Positions 35,116-45,390 are shown, counted from the stretch's first letter. The stretch is 64,000 bases of DNA from Streptantibioticus parmotrematis (GCF_019890615.1 NZ_JAINVZ010000004.1:413199-477198); one strand, 5' to 3'. A program made the numbers and translations. The notes: generated by a model from the letters alone, not told the origin.

Positions 35116-36411
35116 ATGACGGAGAGCACCCACCCCAGCAGCGGCTCGCAGCAGCCTCACGGCGAAGGCCGGCAGCAGGCCGAGACCCCCTACGGCGCGG
35201 CCGGAGGGTCCTACCCGCCGCCGCCCTCGCACCGCCCGGGCGAGCAGGGCGATCCGGTCACCACGCCGAACGGCATGACCGTCTGGCCGGGGGGTCCGCA
35301 GGGACCGCGCGGTCCGTTCGACGGCCCGCAGGGACCGTACGGCGGCGGCCCCTACGGTGACGGCGCCCCGTACGGCGACGGCCCCCAGGGTCCGCAGCAC
35401 GGCGCCCCGCGCAGGCGCGGCAAGGTCGTCGCGCTGGTGGCGGCGGTCGCGCTGGCCTCCGGCCTGATCGGCGGCGGCGCCGCGGCCCTGATAGGCCACG
35501 CCACGCAGACCACGGCCGCCTCGGCGCCGGTGGTCGGCACGGCGACCGCCTCCAAGCCGCTCGGCAGCGTCAGCGCGGTCGCGGCGGCGGTCTCCCCGAG
35601 CGTCGTGGAGATCACCGCGACCTCCGGCGACGGCGAGTCCATCGGTTCGGGCGTGGTCCTCAACTCCAGCGGCGACATCCTCACCAACAACCACGTCATA
35701 GCCGACTCCGACTCCGTCAAGGTGGCGTTCAGCAACGGCAAGACGGCCACCGCGAAGGTCGTCACCACCTCCCCCGACAAGGACCTGGCCGTCATCCAGG
35801 TCAGCGGCGTCAGTGGCCTGAAGACCGCCACGCTGGGCGAGTCCGACGACGTGGCCGTCGGCGACCAGGTGGTCGCGATCGGCTCCCCCGAGGGCCTGGC
35901 CGGCACGGTCACCAGCGGCGTGGTCTCAGCGCTCGACCGCGACGTGACGGTCCCCGTCGAAGGCGGCTCGAACGACCAGGGCAGCGGCTCGGGCGGGCAG
36001 AGCGGCCAGGGTGACGGCGGCGGCTACGGCGGAAGCGGCAACGGCGGCGGGTTCGGCGGCTACGGCGGCGGCAGCGGGGAGAGCGGCGGCAGCGACAACG
36101 GTGGCGGCGGCAGCGACCAGTGGCCGTTCGAGTTCGGCGGCGGCCAGTACAACGGCCAGGTCGGCGGCAACACCACCACGTACAAGGCGATCCAGACCGA
36201 CGCCTCGCTCAACCCCGGCAACTCCGGCGGCGCCCTGATCAACATGGCCGGCCAGATCGTCGGCATCAACTCCGCGATGTACGCGCCGAGTTCGAGCAGC
36301 GGCAGCAGCAGCTCCTCCAGCGACTCGGGCAGCGTGGGCCTCGGCTTCGCGATCCCGATCGACACCGTGAAGTCGTTCCTGAGCAGCAACCACATCAGCT
36401 ACAACGGCTGA
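35116..36411 (+). CDS. HtrA/DegP-type serine protease without PDZ domain
   Basis: Trypsin-like S1C protease of 431 residues, probably membrane-anchored and outside-facing. A Pro/Gly-rich cytoplasmic N-terminus (1-98) precedes an RRRGK patch and a transmembrane helix (103-126). The triad is His193 (NNHVIAD), Asp223 (SPDKDLAV) and Ser370 (LNPGNSGGALI). A glycine-rich insert (283-335) separates Asp from Ser, and a Ser-rich loop covers 391-404. The protein stops right after the protease domain, so the PDZ domain usual for HtrA is absent. The following two-component genes mirror mycobacterial mprAB-pepD. The role is probably envelope protein quality control. Confidence 0.9.
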   Translation: MTESTHPSSGSQQPHGEGRQQAETPYGAAGGSYPPPPSHRPGEQGDPVTTPNGMTVWPGGPQGPRGPFDGPQGPYGGGPYGDGAPYGDGPQGPQHGAPRRRGKVVALVAAVALASGLIGGGAAALIGHATQTTAASAPVVGTATASKPLGSVSAVAAAVSPSVVEITATSGDGESIGSGVVLNSSGDILTNNHVIADSDSVKVAFSNGKTATAKVVTTSPDKDLAVIQVSGVSGLKTATLGESDDVAVGDQVVAIGSPEGLAGTVTSGVVSALDRDVTVPVEGGSNDQGSGSGGQSGQGDGGGYGGSGNGGGFGGYGGGSGESGGSDNGGGGSDQWPFEFGGGQYNGQVGGNTTTYKAIQTDASLNPGNSGGALINMAGQIVGINSAMYAPSSSSGSSSSSSDSGSVGLGFAIPIDTVKSFLSSNHISYNG

Positions 36412-36594
36412 GCACGGCGGCAGCGGCGGGAGCGGAGCGCCTCGACGCCTCCCGCGGCCCGCCGCCCCCGCACCGGCCCGCGCGACGGCGCACCGCGCCA
36501 CCGGAACACCGCGGCACGCCGCGTCGCGGGCCCGTCCGTGCGAGGCTGACAGTCGACACCCTTCCGTCCGCAGCGAAGTCAGAGGTAGTACGTG

Positions 36595-37338
36595 ATGAGC
36601 CCCGAGGGCAGCGGCGAGCAGCCGTCCCGGATCCTGGTGGTGGACGACGAGCCGGCGGTGCGCGAGGCGATCCGCCGCAGCCTCGCGTTCGAGGGTTACG
36701 ACACCGAGCTGGCGGCGGACGGCATCGCCGCCCTCGACCAGGTCGCCGCCTACCAGCCGGACGCCATCGTGCTGGACGTGCTCATGCCGCGGATGGACGG
36801 CCTCACCACGGCCCGGCGGCTGCGTTCGGCGGGGATCACCACGCCCATCCTGATGCTCACCGCCCGCGACACGGTGGGCGACCGGGTGACCGGGCTCGAC
36901 GCGGGCGCCGACGACTACCTGGTCAAGCCGTTCGAACTCGACGAACTGCTGGCCCGGCTGCGGGCCCTGCTGCGGCGCAGCTCCTACGCCGCCGCCGCGG
37001 CCGCCCAGGCGGACGCCCCGGAGGACGCCGCGCTGACCTTCGCCGACCTGCGGATGGACCCGGCCACCCGCGAGGTCGCCCGGGCGGGCAAGCCGGTGGA
37101 GCTGACCCGCACCGAGTACACGCTGCTGGAGCTGTTCCTGACCCACCCGCGGCAGGTGCTCACCCGTGAGCAGATCCTCAAGTCGGTGTGGGGCTTCGAC
37201 TTCGAGCCGAGCTCCAACTCCCTCGACGTCTACGTGATGTACCTGCGCCGCAAGACCGAGGCGGGCGGGCTGCCCCGGCTGGTGCACACCGTGCGCGGGG
37301 TGGGCTACGTGCTGCGGTCCGCCGAGGGCAAGCCGTGA
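36595..37338 (+). CDS. OmpR-family response regulator (MprA-like)
   Basis: Two-component regulator of 247 residues. The receiver domain has the acidic pair in [12 protein letters not shown], phospho-acceptor Asp61 in [13 protein letters not shown] and the switch Lys in [13 protein letters not shown]. The C-terminal winged helix has [20 protein letters not shown] and [14 protein letters not shown]. An Ala-rich linker lies between them. The ATG at 36595 follows AGAGGTAG. Its stop overlaps the kinase start by 4 bp. Position after the HtrA-like protease and the 11-bp repeats ahead of that gene suggest envelope-stress control. Confidence 0.93.
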   Translation: MSPEGSGEQPSRILVVDDEPAVREAIRRSLAFEGYDTELAADGIAALDQVAAYQPDAIVLDVLMPRMDGLTTARRLRSAGITTPILMLTARDTVGDRVTGLDAGADDYLVKPFELDELLARLRALLRRSSYAAAAAAQADAPEDAALTFADLRMDPATREVARAGKPVELTRTEYTLLELFLTHPRQVLTREQILKSVWGFDFEPSSNSLDVYVMYLRRKTEAGGLPRLVHTVRGVGYVLRSAEGKP

Positions 37339-38792
37339 CCGAGGCCCCGTCCCACCGCTCGCCGACCGGTCTGCGACGCCTGTGGCGCTTCCGTACGCTC
37401 CCGCTGCGGTCGAGGCTGGCGATCCTGACGGCGGCGGCGGTGGCGGTCGCGGTCGGCGCGGTGGCCGTCTCCGCGTGGTTCATCACCCGCAGCGCGCTGA
37501 CCGACCGGCTCGACAGCTCGCTGAAGGGCTCGTACCACCAGGCGGAGGCGTTCGCGGTGCGGCGCGGCGGCTGCGTGCCCGGCACACAGCCCAAGGGCGA
37601 CCAGGAACAGCGGCTGTACCTGGGCTCGACCGCGCAGGTGGTGGGCCCGGACGGCACGACCTGCCAGCTGTGGGGCTACCTGGTGAAGCCGCAGGCGGTG
37701 GACCGGGCGATCGCGGCGGGACAGCGGCCCAGCGCGTTCCACGACTCGACCGACTCCAACGGGACCAAGGTCCGCGTCTACACCGAGTTCGACCCGAAGT
37801 TCACCACCAACGAGAGCCAGGGGCTGACCATCTCGGTCGCCCAGCCGCTCAACCAGGTCACCGACCCGCTGGCCGAACTCGCCCTCATCCTCAGCATCGT
37901 CGCCGGGATAGGGGTGCTGGGCGCGGCCACCGCGGGCCTGGTGATCGCCCGGGCGGGTCTGCGGCCGGTGGACCGGCTGACCGACGCGGTCGAGCACATC
38001 GCCAAGACCGAGGACCTGGCGATCCGCATCCCGGTCGAGGGCGAGGACGAGATCGCCCGGCTGTCGGCGTCGTTCAACTCGATGACCGCGCAGCTCGCCG
38101 CCTCCCGGGACCGCCAGCAGCAGCTGATCGCCGACGCGGGCCACGAGCTGCGCACGCCGCTGACCAGCCTGCGCACCAACATCGAGCTGCTGGCCCGCAG
38201 CGAGGAGACCGGCCGTCCGCTGCCGCCCGAGGACCGCAAGGCGCTGCTGGCCTCGGTCAAGGCGCAGATGTCCGAACTCGCCCTGCTCATCGGCGACTTG
38301 CAGGAGCTCTCCCGCCCCGACGCGGCCCCCGGCAGCGGCCCGCTCCAGGAGGTCGCGGTCCACGAGGTGGCCGAACACGCCGTGCAGCGCGCCCGGTTGC
38401 GCGGCCCGGACCTGCGCATCAACGCGGAGCTGGCCCCCTGGTACCTCCAGGCGGAACCGGCGTCGATGGAACGGGCGCTGGTCAACCTGCTGGACAACGC
38501 GGTCAAGTTCAGCCCGTCGGGCGGGGAGATCGACGTGCGCCTCGTGCGCGGCGAGTTCAGCGTCCGCGACCACGGCCCCGGTATCCCGGCCGAGGACCTC
38601 CCGCATGTCTTCGACCGTTTCTGGCGCTCCCCCTCGGCCCGCAGCCTGCCCGGCTCCGGCCTGGGCCTGTCCATCGTGGCCCGCACGATCCAGCAGGTGG
38701 GCGGCGCGGTGGCCCTCCACGCGGCCCACGGCGGCGGCACGGTAGCGGTGATCCGCCTCCCGGGCACCCCGGAACCCCGCGAACTCGCCTGA
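37335..38792 (+). CDS. Sensor histidine kinase (MprB-like)
   Basis: Membrane histidine kinase of 485 residues, partner of the overlapping response regulator (GTGA at 37335-37338). TM1 is ~28-50. The extracytoplasmic sensor covers ~51-180 and holds Cys80 and Cys110, which could form a disulfide. TM2 is ~182-205. The HAMP domain follows ([18 protein letters not shown]). The H box is [13 protein letters not shown] with His270, the N box [11 protein letters not shown], the G1 box VRDHGPGIP and the G2 box SGLGLSIV. The signal is unknown; envelope or redox stress is plausible. Confidence 0.93.
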   Translation: MTEAPSHRSPTGLRRLWRFRTLPLRSRLAILTAAAVAVAVGAVAVSAWFITRSALTDRLDSSLKGSYHQAEAFAVRRGGCVPGTQPKGDQEQRLYLGSTAQVVGPDGTTCQLWGYLVKPQAVDRAIAAGQRPSAFHDSTDSNGTKVRVYTEFDPKFTTNESQGLTISVAQPLNQVTDPLAELALILSIVAGIGVLGAATAGLVIARAGLRPVDRLTDAVEHIAKTEDLAIRIPVEGEDEIARLSASFNSMTAQLAASRDRQQQLIADAGHELRTPLTSLRTNIELLARSEETGRPLPPEDRKALLASVKAQMSELALLIGDLQELSRPDAAPGSGPLQEVAVHEVAEHAVQRARLRGPDLRINAELAPWYLQAEPASMERALVNLLDNAVKFSPSGGEIDVRLVRGEFSVRDHGPGIPAEDLPHVFDRFWRSPSARSLPGSGLGLSIVARTIQQVGGAVALHAAHGGGTVAVIRLPGTPEPRELA

Positions 38793-38899
38793 GGGCTCCG
38801 CGCGGGGACGCCCCCGCCGTCCCGGCGGCAACCGGCCGCCGCCCTCGGCCCCTTGGGCGGGCGGCCCGGCGTGGCCCGGCTCCGGGGCGTCGTCGGTCA

Positions 38900-38905
38900 T
38901 ACACT
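38900..38905 (+). promoter_or_regulatory. Putative -10 of mshD
   Basis: TACACT, 7 bases before the ATG at 38913. Confidence 0.45.
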
Positions 38906-38912
38906 CGGCCGC

Positions 38913-39839
38913 ATGAGCGAAGCCGCACGTTCCTCCGCAGTCGTCCGCCGGGTCGAGACGCTGGACGCCGTTCCGCCGGGTGTCGTGGACGAGGTGACGG
39001 CGCTGGTCGAACGGGCGCGGCGGGACGACGGGCAGGCCGCGGTCTCCGAGCAGGGGCGTCTCAACCTGGGTGGCGGCGCCCGTGACGGCGTGCGCCACGT
39101 CCTGCTGTACGCCGACGAACAGCTCGCCGGATACGGCCAGTTGGAGGGCGCCGACCCGGTCGAGGCGCCGGCCGCGGAATTCGTGGTCGACCCCGAGCAG
39201 CGGCACCGCGGTCACGGCCGGGCTCTGGGCCGCGCGCTGCTCGACCTGTCCGGGCAGCGGCTGCGGGTGTGGGCGCACGGCGGCCACCCCGCCGCCCGCC
39301 ACCTCGCCACCCAGCTGGGCCTCGCGCTCTTCCGCGAGCTGCGGCAGATGCGCCGCCCACTGCCCGGCGACCCGCTGCCCGACCCGGTGCTGCCGCAGGG
39401 TGTCACCGTGCGCGCCTTCCGGCCGGGCGAGGACGACGCCCAGTGGCTCGCGGTGAACGCCGCGGCCTTCGCCCACCACCCCGAGCAGGGCTCCCTCACG
39501 CAGCGTGACCTCGACGACCGCGAGGCGGAGGACTGGTTCGACCCGGAGGGCTTCTTCCTCGCCGTGCGCGACGGCCGCGTCGTCGGCTTCCACTGGACCA
39601 AGACCCACCCCGCCGAGGGCCTCGGGGAGGTCTACGTGGTCGGCGTCAGCCCCGACGAGCAGGGCTCGGGGCTGGGCAGGGCGCTGACCACGATCGGCCT
39701 GCGGCACCTGGCGTACGACCGCAAGCTGCCCGCCGCGATGCTCTACGTCGACGCCGACAACGTCCCCGCGGTCACCGTCTACGAGCGGCTGGGCTTCACC
39801 GTGCACGAGGTCGACCTGATGTACCGCACCGAGGGCTGA
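38913..39839 (+). CDS. mshD: Mycothiol synthase
   Basis: MshD acetylates Cys-GlcN-Ins with acetyl-CoA, the last step of mycothiol synthesis. It has 308 residues and two GNAT domains. The N-terminal, degenerate one has VVDPEQRHRGHGRALGRALL. The C-terminal, catalytic one has VYVVGVSPDEQGSGLGRALT and LYVDADNVPAVTVYERLGF. Sequence and length fit the MshD family. The start has a -10-like TACACT 7 bases upstream and no ribosome-binding site. With mshA at 2.3-3.7 kb, two of the pathway genes are in this window. Confidence 0.95.
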   Translation: MSEAARSSAVVRRVETLDAVPPGVVDEVTALVERARRDDGQAAVSEQGRLNLGGGARDGVRHVLLYADEQLAGYGQLEGADPVEAPAAEFVVDPEQRHRGHGRALGRALLDLSGQRLRVWAHGGHPAARHLATQLGLALFRELRQMRRPLPGDPLPDPVLPQGVTVRAFRPGEDDAQWLAVNAAAFAHHPEQGSLTQRDLDDREAEDWFDPEGFFLAVRDGRVVGFHWTKTHPAEGLGEVYVVGVSPDEQGSGLGRALTTIGLRHLAYDRKLPAAMLYVDADNVPAVTVYERLGFTVHEVDLMYRTEG

Positions 39840-40145
39840 CCGGCGCCGTCCGTCGGGGGCGCCTCCCGCGCGGGCGCCGGGTGCCGCCCCCGTCATCCGT
39901 TCGGACGCACACCACCCGCGGGACGTGCCCCGCTTTCCTGCCTGCCACCTGCTCGTTACCGGTCATTCAAACTCGCTTGCGAACATCGCCCAATGCAGCC
40001 CGCTGTGCCGACCCCACGCGGTGATCGCCCGCGCCGTCCCCGCCCGGCGCGACATCCCCTTCCCCGCCCCTCCGACCTGCCGGTTTCCGATGTGACGCAG
40101 GAGAATGGAGGGGACGCAACCGAACCGGCGAAGGGCGGCACCGGC
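39840..40145 (+). other. Intergenic region ahead of ppk
   Basis: 306 bp. The ppk frame is open from 39993, so part may be coding if an earlier start is used (GTG at 40092 or ATG at 39993). A GGTCATTCAAA-like PHO half-unit at 39961-39971 has no convincing partner. Confidence 0.4.
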
Positions 40146-42353
40146 ATGAACGCGCCACGCACCGCGGACTCACCCGCGCTCGACGTGCTGGGCCCCTCCG
40201 ACATCGACGCCGGGCTGGACGCGGACACCGACGCCCTGCCCGGCACGGACGAGGCCGCGCCGCAGGGTGAGGAAGGGCTGCCGGAGCTGCCGCAGGGCCG
40301 GTTCCTGGACCGCGAGCGCAGCTGGCTGGCGTTCAACGAACGCGTGCTGGAGCTGGCCGAGGACCCCACCACGCCCCTGCTGGAACGCGCCAACTTCCTG
40401 GCCATCTTCGCGGGCAACCTCGACGAGTTCTTCATGGTCAGGGTCGCAGGCCTCAAGCGCCGCATCGCCACCGGCGTCGCCACCCGCTCCGCCTCCGGGC
40501 TCCAGCCGCGCGAAGTGCTCGACCTGATCTGGAACCGCTCGCGCGAGCTCATGGCCCGCCACGCCGCCTGCTTCCAGAACGACATCGCCCCGGAGCTCGC
40601 CGCCAGCGGCGTCGACCTCATCCGCTGGCACGAGCTGACCGAGCAGGAGCAGGGCCGCCTCTTCACCCTCTTCCGGCAGCGGATCTTCCCCGTCCTGACC
40701 CCGCTGGCCGTCGACCCGGCGCACCCCTTCCCGTACATCTCCGGCCTGTCGCTCAACCTCGCCGTCGTCGTGCGCAACCCGGCCAGCGGCCACCAGCACT
40801 TCGCCCGCGTGAAGGTGCCGCCGCTGCTGCCGCGCTTCCTGGAGGCCGGTCCGCAGCGCTACGTGCCGCTGGAGGACGTGATAGCGGCCCACCTGGAGGA
40901 GCTGTTCCCGGGCATGGAGGTGCTGGCGCACCACACCTTCCGGGTCACCCGCAACGAGGACCTGGAGGTCGAGGAGGACGACGCGGAGAACCTTCTCCAG
41001 GCCCTGGAGAAGGAGCTGATGCGGCGGCGCTTCGGGCCCCCGGTGCGCCTGGAGGTCGAGGAGTCCATCGACCCGTACGTACTCGACCTGCTGGTGAGGG
41101 AGTTGAAGGTCTCCGACGCGGAGGTCTACCCGCTGCCCGGGCCGCTGGACCTGACCGGGCTGTACGGGGTCGCGGCGCTGGACCGGCCGGAGCTGAAGTA
41201 CCCGAAGTTCATCGCGGGCACCCACCGCGACCTCGCCGAGGTCGAGTCGGCCTCGCCGCCGGACATCTTCGCCGCGCTGCGCGAACGCGACGTGCTGCTG
41301 CACCACCCGTACGACTCGTTCTCCACCTCGGTGCAGTCGTTCCTGGAACAGGCCGCCGCCGACCCGGACGTGCTGGCGATCAAGCAGACGCTGTACCGCA
41401 CCTCCGGCGACTCGCCGATCGTGGACGCGCTGATCGACGCCGCCGAGTCCGGCAAGCAGGTCCTGGTGCTGGTCGAGATCAAGGCGCGCTTCGACGAGCA
41501 GGCCAACATCAAGTGGGCGCGCAAGCTGGAGGAGGCGGGCTGCCATGTCGTGTACGGGCTCGTGGGGCTCAAGACGCACTGCAAACTGTCGCTGGTCGTC
41601 CGCCAGGAGGGCGAGACGCTGCGCCGCTACTCGCACGTGGGGACGGGCAACTACCACCCCAAGACCGCGCGGCTGTACGAGGACCTGGGACTGCTGACCG
41701 CCGACCCGCAGGTGGGCGCCGACCTCTCCGACCTGTTCAACCGGCTGTCGGGCTACTCGCGCCGCGAGTCCTACCGCAGGCTGCTGGTGGCGCCGCTGTC
41801 GCTGCGCGACGGGCTGATCTCGCGCATCGGCCGGGAGATCGACCACCACCGGGCCGGGCGGCCCGCGTTCGTGCGGCTGAAGGTCAACTCCATCGTGGAC
41901 GAGGCCGTCATCGACGCCCTCTACCGCGCCTCGCAGGCGGGTGTGCCGGTGGACATCTGGGTGCGCGGCATCTGCGCCGTCCGGCCGGGCGTCGCGGGCC
42001 TGTCGGAGAACGTGCGGGTGCGCAGCATACTGGGCCGCTTCCTGGAGCACTCCCGGGTCTTCGTGTTCGGCAACGGCGGCGACAGCGAGGTGTGGCTCGG
42101 CAGCGCCGACATGATGCACCGCAACCTCGACCGCCGCATCGAGGCGCTGGTGCGGGTCACCGACCCCGCGCACCGCACCGTCCTCAACACCCTTCTGGAG
42201 ACCGGGGTCGCCGACGACATCTCCTCCTGGCACCTCGGCCCGGACGGCGACTGGACCCGGCACAGCACCGACGCGGACGGCCGTCCGCTGCGCAACATCC
42301 AGGAAATGCTCATCGACGCCCGGAGGCGCCGGCGTGGTCCAGCGACACCCTGA
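40146..42353 (+). CDS. ppk: Polyphosphate kinase 1
   Basis: PPK1 polymerises ATP gamma-phosphate into polyphosphate, reversibly, at the membrane. It has 735 residues from the ATG at 40146 (GAAGGG upstream). The N, head and two phospholipase-D-like catalytic domains are intact. They include [54 protein letters not shown], the phospho-acceptor segment [19 protein letters not shown], and [20 protein letters not shown] ~50-residue acidic N-terminus is variable in streptomycetes. The CHAD gene overlaps the 3' end by 20 bp. In S. lividans ppk is under PhoP control; here only a weak PHO-like unit is visible. Confidence 0.96.
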   Translation: MNAPRTADSPALDVLGPSDIDAGLDADTDALPGTDEAAPQGEEGLPELPQGRFLDRERSWLAFNERVLELAEDPTTPLLERANFLAIFAGNLDEFFMVRVAGLKRRIATGVATRSASGLQPREVLDLIWNRSRELMARHAACFQNDIAPELAASGVDLIRWHELTEQEQGRLFTLFRQRIFPVLTPLAVDPAHPFPYISGLSLNLAVVVRNPASGHQHFARVKVPPLLPRFLEAGPQRYVPLEDVIAAHLEELFPGMEVLAHHTFRVTRNEDLEVEEDDAENLLQALEKELMRRRFGPPVRLEVEESIDPYVLDLLVRELKVSDAEVYPLPGPLDLTGLYGVAALDRPELKYPKFIAGTHRDLAEVESASPPDIFAALRERDVLLHHPYDSFSTSVQSFLEQAAADPDVLAIKQTLYRTSGDSPIVDALIDAAESGKQVLVLVEIKARFDEQANIKWARKLEEAGCHVVYGLVGLKTHCKLSLVVRQEGETLRRYSHVGTGNYHPKTARLYEDLGLLTADPQVGADLSDLFNRLSGYSRRESYRRLLVAPLSLRDGLISRIGREIDHHRAGRPAFVRLKVNSIVDEAVIDALYRASQAGVPVDIWVRGICAVRPGVAGLSENVRVRSILGRFLEHSRVFVFGNGGDSEVWLGSADMMHRNLDRRIEALVRVTDPAHRTVLNTLLETGVADDISSWHLGPDGDWTRHSTDADGRPLRNIQEMLIDARRRRRGPATP

Positions 42354-43467
42354 CACCCTCACGCGCGAGGCGAGCGCGGGCGAGCTGCTGGGCGCCCATC
42401 TGGCGGGCGTCTCGGCCCAGTTCCTGCGGGCGCTGCGCTCGCGTGAGCAGAACGAGACGGCGGCGTCCGACACGCTGAGCGCCTCGGCCCGCCGCATCAG
42501 CGCCGCCCTGCACACCTACGAGCCCCTGGTGGACGCCGCCTGGGCCCGCACCCTGCGCACCGAACTGGCCTGGCTGGGCGGCACGTTGTCGCTGGAGCGC
42601 CGCCTCACGGTGCAACTCGCCCGTGTCCACGCCGCGTTGCACCGGCTGGCGACGAACGCGCCGCAGGGCGCCGACAGCGCGGCGGACGGGGCGGACGCGG
42701 CGGACGACGGCACGCCCGACGCCGCCGACGCCTTCGCCGCGTCCGCCGCCTCCGCGAAGGCGAAAGCCGACGCCGCGTCCGCCCCGATGGCCATCGGCGC
42801 CGCACGGGCCGGCGCGCTGCTGGAGCGGCAGCTGACGCTGGCCAGGACCCGGGCGCACTCGGCCACTCTGAGCGCGTTCGGCTCCGCCCGCTTCCACGCC
42901 GTCGCCGACAGCGTGGCCTTACTCGCCTCCGACCTCCCGTTCACCGCCGACGCCGGTGCCCCGGCCGCCGAGGCGCTGGCACCGCTGGCGGAACGGGCAC
43001 GGCTGCGGCTCGCCGACGAGGCCGCGCTGCTGCCGCTGCCGGAGGCCGGGTACCCGCACGACCACCACGCGCTCAACGCCACCCTCGCGGAGGCGCCGGA
43101 CGGCACCCACGCCCAGGACGCGCCCTGGCACCGGGTCCGCGAACTGCTGCGCGTCGTGCGGTACGCGCAGGAGGTGCTGGGCGGGACGCCGCCGGGCGGT
43201 GACGACCCGGCCCGGCTGCGCACCGCGAGCCACGCCCTGGACCGGCACCGGGAGGCGGCCGAGGCGGCCCGCGCGGTCGCCGCCGCCGCCCGCACCCCCC
43301 GCATCACCCCCGCCACCGCCTACGCGCTCGGTGTCCTGCACGCCGACCAGCGCGCCGAGGTGGAAGCCGCCCGGCACGCCTTCGGCAGGCTCTGGCAGCG
43401 CACCACCACCGCACCCACCGCAGCCGCACCCGCCGGAACCGCACCCGCACCCGCCCCGGCACCATGA
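42334..43467 (+). CDS. CHAD domain protein (polyphosphate-associated)
   Basis: Alpha-helical CHAD protein of 377 residues. CHAD domains bind inorganic polyphosphate through conserved His/Arg/Lys lining a four-helix bundle. Recognisable segments are [34 protein letters not shown] and [18 protein letters not shown]. An Ala/Asp-rich insert (about residues 110-150) interrupts the first bundle. The GTG at 42334 is inside ppk, giving a 20-bp overlap and coupled translation, so it is produced with its ligand's synthase. Codon 196 (42919-42921) is TTA, the codon read only by bldA tRNA, so expression may be developmental. Confidence 0.88.
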   Translation: MVQRHPDTLTREASAGELLGAHLAGVSAQFLRALRSREQNETAASDTLSASARRISAALHTYEPLVDAAWARTLRTELAWLGGTLSLERRLTVQLARVHAALHRLATNAPQGADSAADGADAADDGTPDAADAFAASAASAKAKADAASAPMAIGAARAGALLERQLTLARTRAHSATLSAFGSARFHAVADSVALLASDLPFTADAGAPAAEALAPLAERARLRLADEAALLPLPEAGYPHDHHALNATLAEAPDGTHAQDAPWHRVRELLRVVRYAQEVLGGTPPGGDDPARLRTASHALDRHREAAEAARAVAAAARTPRITPATAYALGVLHADQRAEVEAARHAFGRLWQRTTTAPTAAAPAGTAPAPAPAP

Positions 43468-43515
43468 GCGGGACCCGCACCGACCGCCGGGGACCCCGAC
43501 TCCACGAGGGACACC

Positions 43516-43944
43516 ATGGCCAAGCTGTCCACCGCCGCCCCCATCCGCGCCGCCGGCGCGGTGCTGTGGCGGCGCTCCCCGTACGACCGCGGGATCGAGA
43601 TCGCCCTGGTGCACCGGCCCCGCTACGACGACTGGTCGCACCCCAAGGGCAAGCTGAAGTCCGGTGAACCCGAAGCGGCGGCGGCGCTGCGGGAGGTCAA
43701 GGAGGAGACCGGCATGGACTGCGCGCTGGGCGCCCCGCTGCCCTCGTCGTACTACCTGGTGAACGGTCGCCCCAAGCACGTGCGCTACTGGGCCGCCGAG
43801 GCGCTGGACGGCTCGTTCGCGGAGAACCGGGAGGTGGACCGGCTGGTGTGGCTGCCGCCCGCCGCCGCCCGGGCCCGGCTCACCCACGACCGGGACCGGC
43901 CGCTCGTCGACGCCCTGCTGGACACGCTGCGTGGCGGCGTCTGA
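43516..43944 (+). CDS. NUDIX hydrolase
   Basis: Pyrophosphohydrolase of 142 residues. The complete Nudix box GX5EX7REUXEEXGU is present as GKLKSGEPEAAAALREVKEE followed by TGM. The closest type is MutT1 of mycobacteria, but the C-terminal histidine-phosphatase domain of that protein is absent, leaving only the Nudix part. Possible substrates are 8-oxo-dGTP or diadenosine polyphosphates. The ATG at 43516 follows CGAGGGA, 48 bp after the CHAD stop. It lies between ppk-CHAD and the pst operon. Confidence 0.9.
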   Translation: MAKLSTAAPIRAAGAVLWRRSPYDRGIEIALVHRPRYDDWSHPKGKLKSGEPEAAAALREVKEETGMDCALGAPLPSSYYLVNGRPKHVRYWAAEALDGSFAENREVDRLVWLPPAAARARLTHDRDRPLVDALLDTLRGGV

Positions 43945-43989
43945 CCTTCGGTACGTGATGCCGAGGGCGTATGCCACACCGATGGGCGA

Positions 43990-44033
43990 GGTTCACCCCG
44001 CGTTCACTCTCCTTCGTCGGCGGCTTCACCTGT
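43990..44033 (+). promoter_or_regulatory. PHO boxes of the pstSCAB operon
   Basis: 11-bp direct repeats in one phase: GGTTCACCCCG (43990), CGTTCACTCTC (44001), a degenerate unit (44012) and GCTTCACCTGT (44023). This is the PhoP-binding layout of streptomycetes. TAATTT at 44040-44045 is the likely -10. Confidence 0.85.
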
Positions 44034-44039
44034 TCTGCC

Positions 44040-44045
44040 TAATTT
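44040..44045 (+). promoter_or_regulatory. Putative -10 of pstS
   Basis: TAATTT, 7 bases downstream of the last PHO unit and ~107 bases upstream of the pstS start codon; no good -35, as expected for an activated promoter. Confidence 0.55.
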
Positions 44046-44151
44046 CAGCCTTACCGGTGAGCTGATGAACGCCGGTGACCAGTCACACCAGCACCACCCA
44101 AACCCTTTGCTTCGCCGGGCGCCGGCGGGCTCCAGGAAGGAACACTCGAAG

Positions 44152-45285
44152 GTGAAGCTTCAGCGGAAGAGCGGGCTGCGTGCCCTGGCCGTCGGCGCGG
44201 CGGCCGTCTCCGGCGCCCTGGTCCTGACGGCGTGCGGCTCGGACAACAACAGCGGCTCCAGCAGCCCGTCCACGGGTGCCTCCAACGCCGCGGCCGGCAG
44301 CATCAAGTGCGGCAGCAAGGGCAACCTGCTCGCCTCCGGCTCCACCGCCCAGCAGAACGCGGTCAACGTCTGGGTGAAGAACTACATGCAGGCCTGCCCG
44401 GGCACCCAGATCAACTACAAGGGCACCGGCTCCGGCGCGGGCGTCACCGAGTTCCTCCAGGGTTCCACCGCCTTCGCGGGCTCCGACTCGGCGCTCAAGC
44501 CCGACCAGATCGCCCAGTCCAAGAAGGTCTGCGGCGGCACCGGCCAGGCGATCGACCTGCCGATGGTCGGCGGCCCGATCGCGGTCGGCTACAACCTGCC
44601 GGGCGTCAGCAACCTGGTCCTGGACGCGCCCACCCTGGCGAAGATCTTCAACGGCAAGATCGTCAAGTGGAACGACCCGGCGATCGCCAAGCTCAACCCG
44701 TCGGCGAAGCTGCCCTCCACCGCCATCCAGGCGTTCCACCGCTCGGACGAGTCGGGCACCACCGACAACTTCACCAAGTACCTCATCGGCGCCGCCGGCT
44801 CCGAGTGGCCGTACAGCGGCGGCAAGGCCTGGCAGGCCAAGGGCGGCCAGTCCGCGCAGGGCTCCTCCGGTGTCGCCGCCCAGGTTAAGCAGACCGCGGG
44901 CTCCATCGGCTACTTCGAGCTGTCCTACGCGACCGCCGGCTCCATCCCGACCGTGGCCGTCGACACCGGCGCCTCCCAGCCGGTGCAGGCCAGCTCGGAC
45001 AACGCGTCCAAGATGATCGCCGACGCCAAGGTCGTGGGCACCGGTGACGACCTGTCGCTGAAGCTCGACTACGCCACCAAGGCCGACGGCGCCTACCCGA
45101 TCACCCTGGTCACCTACGAGATCGTCTGCGACAAGGGCAACAAGTCCGCCACGCTCGGCGCCACCAAGGGCTTCCTGAGCTACATCGCGGGCAGCGGCCA
45201 GCAGGGCCTGAGCGGCCAGGGCTACGCCCCGATCCCGGCGGAGATCAACGCCAAGGTGCGCTCCACCATCGACGCGCTCTCCTGA
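44152..45285 (+). CDS. pstS: Phosphate-binding lipoprotein PstS
   Basis: High-affinity phosphate receptor of the PstSCAB ABC importer, tethered to the outer face of the membrane. It has 377 residues from the GTG at 44152 (AGGAAGG upstream). The lipoprotein signal is VKLQRKSGLRALAVG then VLTACGSDNN, with the lipobox LTAC. The phosphate-binding loops are GSTAQQNAV, FAGSDSALKPDQ and FHRSDESGTTDNFTKYL. It is the first gene of the pst operon behind PHO boxes, and under phosphate starvation it is usually one of the most abundant secreted proteins of streptomycetes. Confidence 0.96.
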   Translation: MKLQRKSGLRALAVGAAAVSGALVLTACGSDNNSGSSSPSTGASNAAAGSIKCGSKGNLLASGSTAQQNAVNVWVKNYMQACPGTQINYKGTGSGAGVTEFLQGSTAFAGSDSALKPDQIAQSKKVCGGTGQAIDLPMVGGPIAVGYNLPGVSNLVLDAPTLAKIFNGKIVKWNDPAIAKLNPSAKLPSTAIQAFHRSDESGTTDNFTKYLIGAAGSEWPYSGGKAWQAKGGQSAQGSSGVAAQVKQTAGSIGYFELSYATAGSIPTVAVDTGASQPVQASSDNASKMIADAKVVGTGDDLSLKLDYATKADGAYPITLVTYEIVCDKGNKSATLGATKGFLSYIAGSGQQGLSGQGYAPIPAEINAKVRSTIDALS

Positions 45286-45390
45286 CGCCACCCGGCCGGC
45301 CCCACCGCCTCCCCGCGCGGGGCCGGCCGTCCACCCATCCGGTGCACCGCCACCAGGGGGCCACCGCCCCCGCCAGACCGGAGCAGACCC

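Noticed and set aside
35926..37287. Minus-strand frame of 453 codons opposite the protease and regulator genes
   Set aside because: Shadow of two clearly identified plus-strand genes; no family features.
37305..39896. An 863-codon minus-strand frame opposite the kinase and mshD
   Set aside because: Low-complexity Arg/Gly/Ala translation with no motif; it covers well-supported plus-strand genes.
39955..39975. Possible PHO box ahead of ppk (GGTCATTCAAA)
   Set aside because: Only one fair 11-bp unit is seen; the neighbouring units do not match. Not called, although PhoP control of ppk is known in related species.
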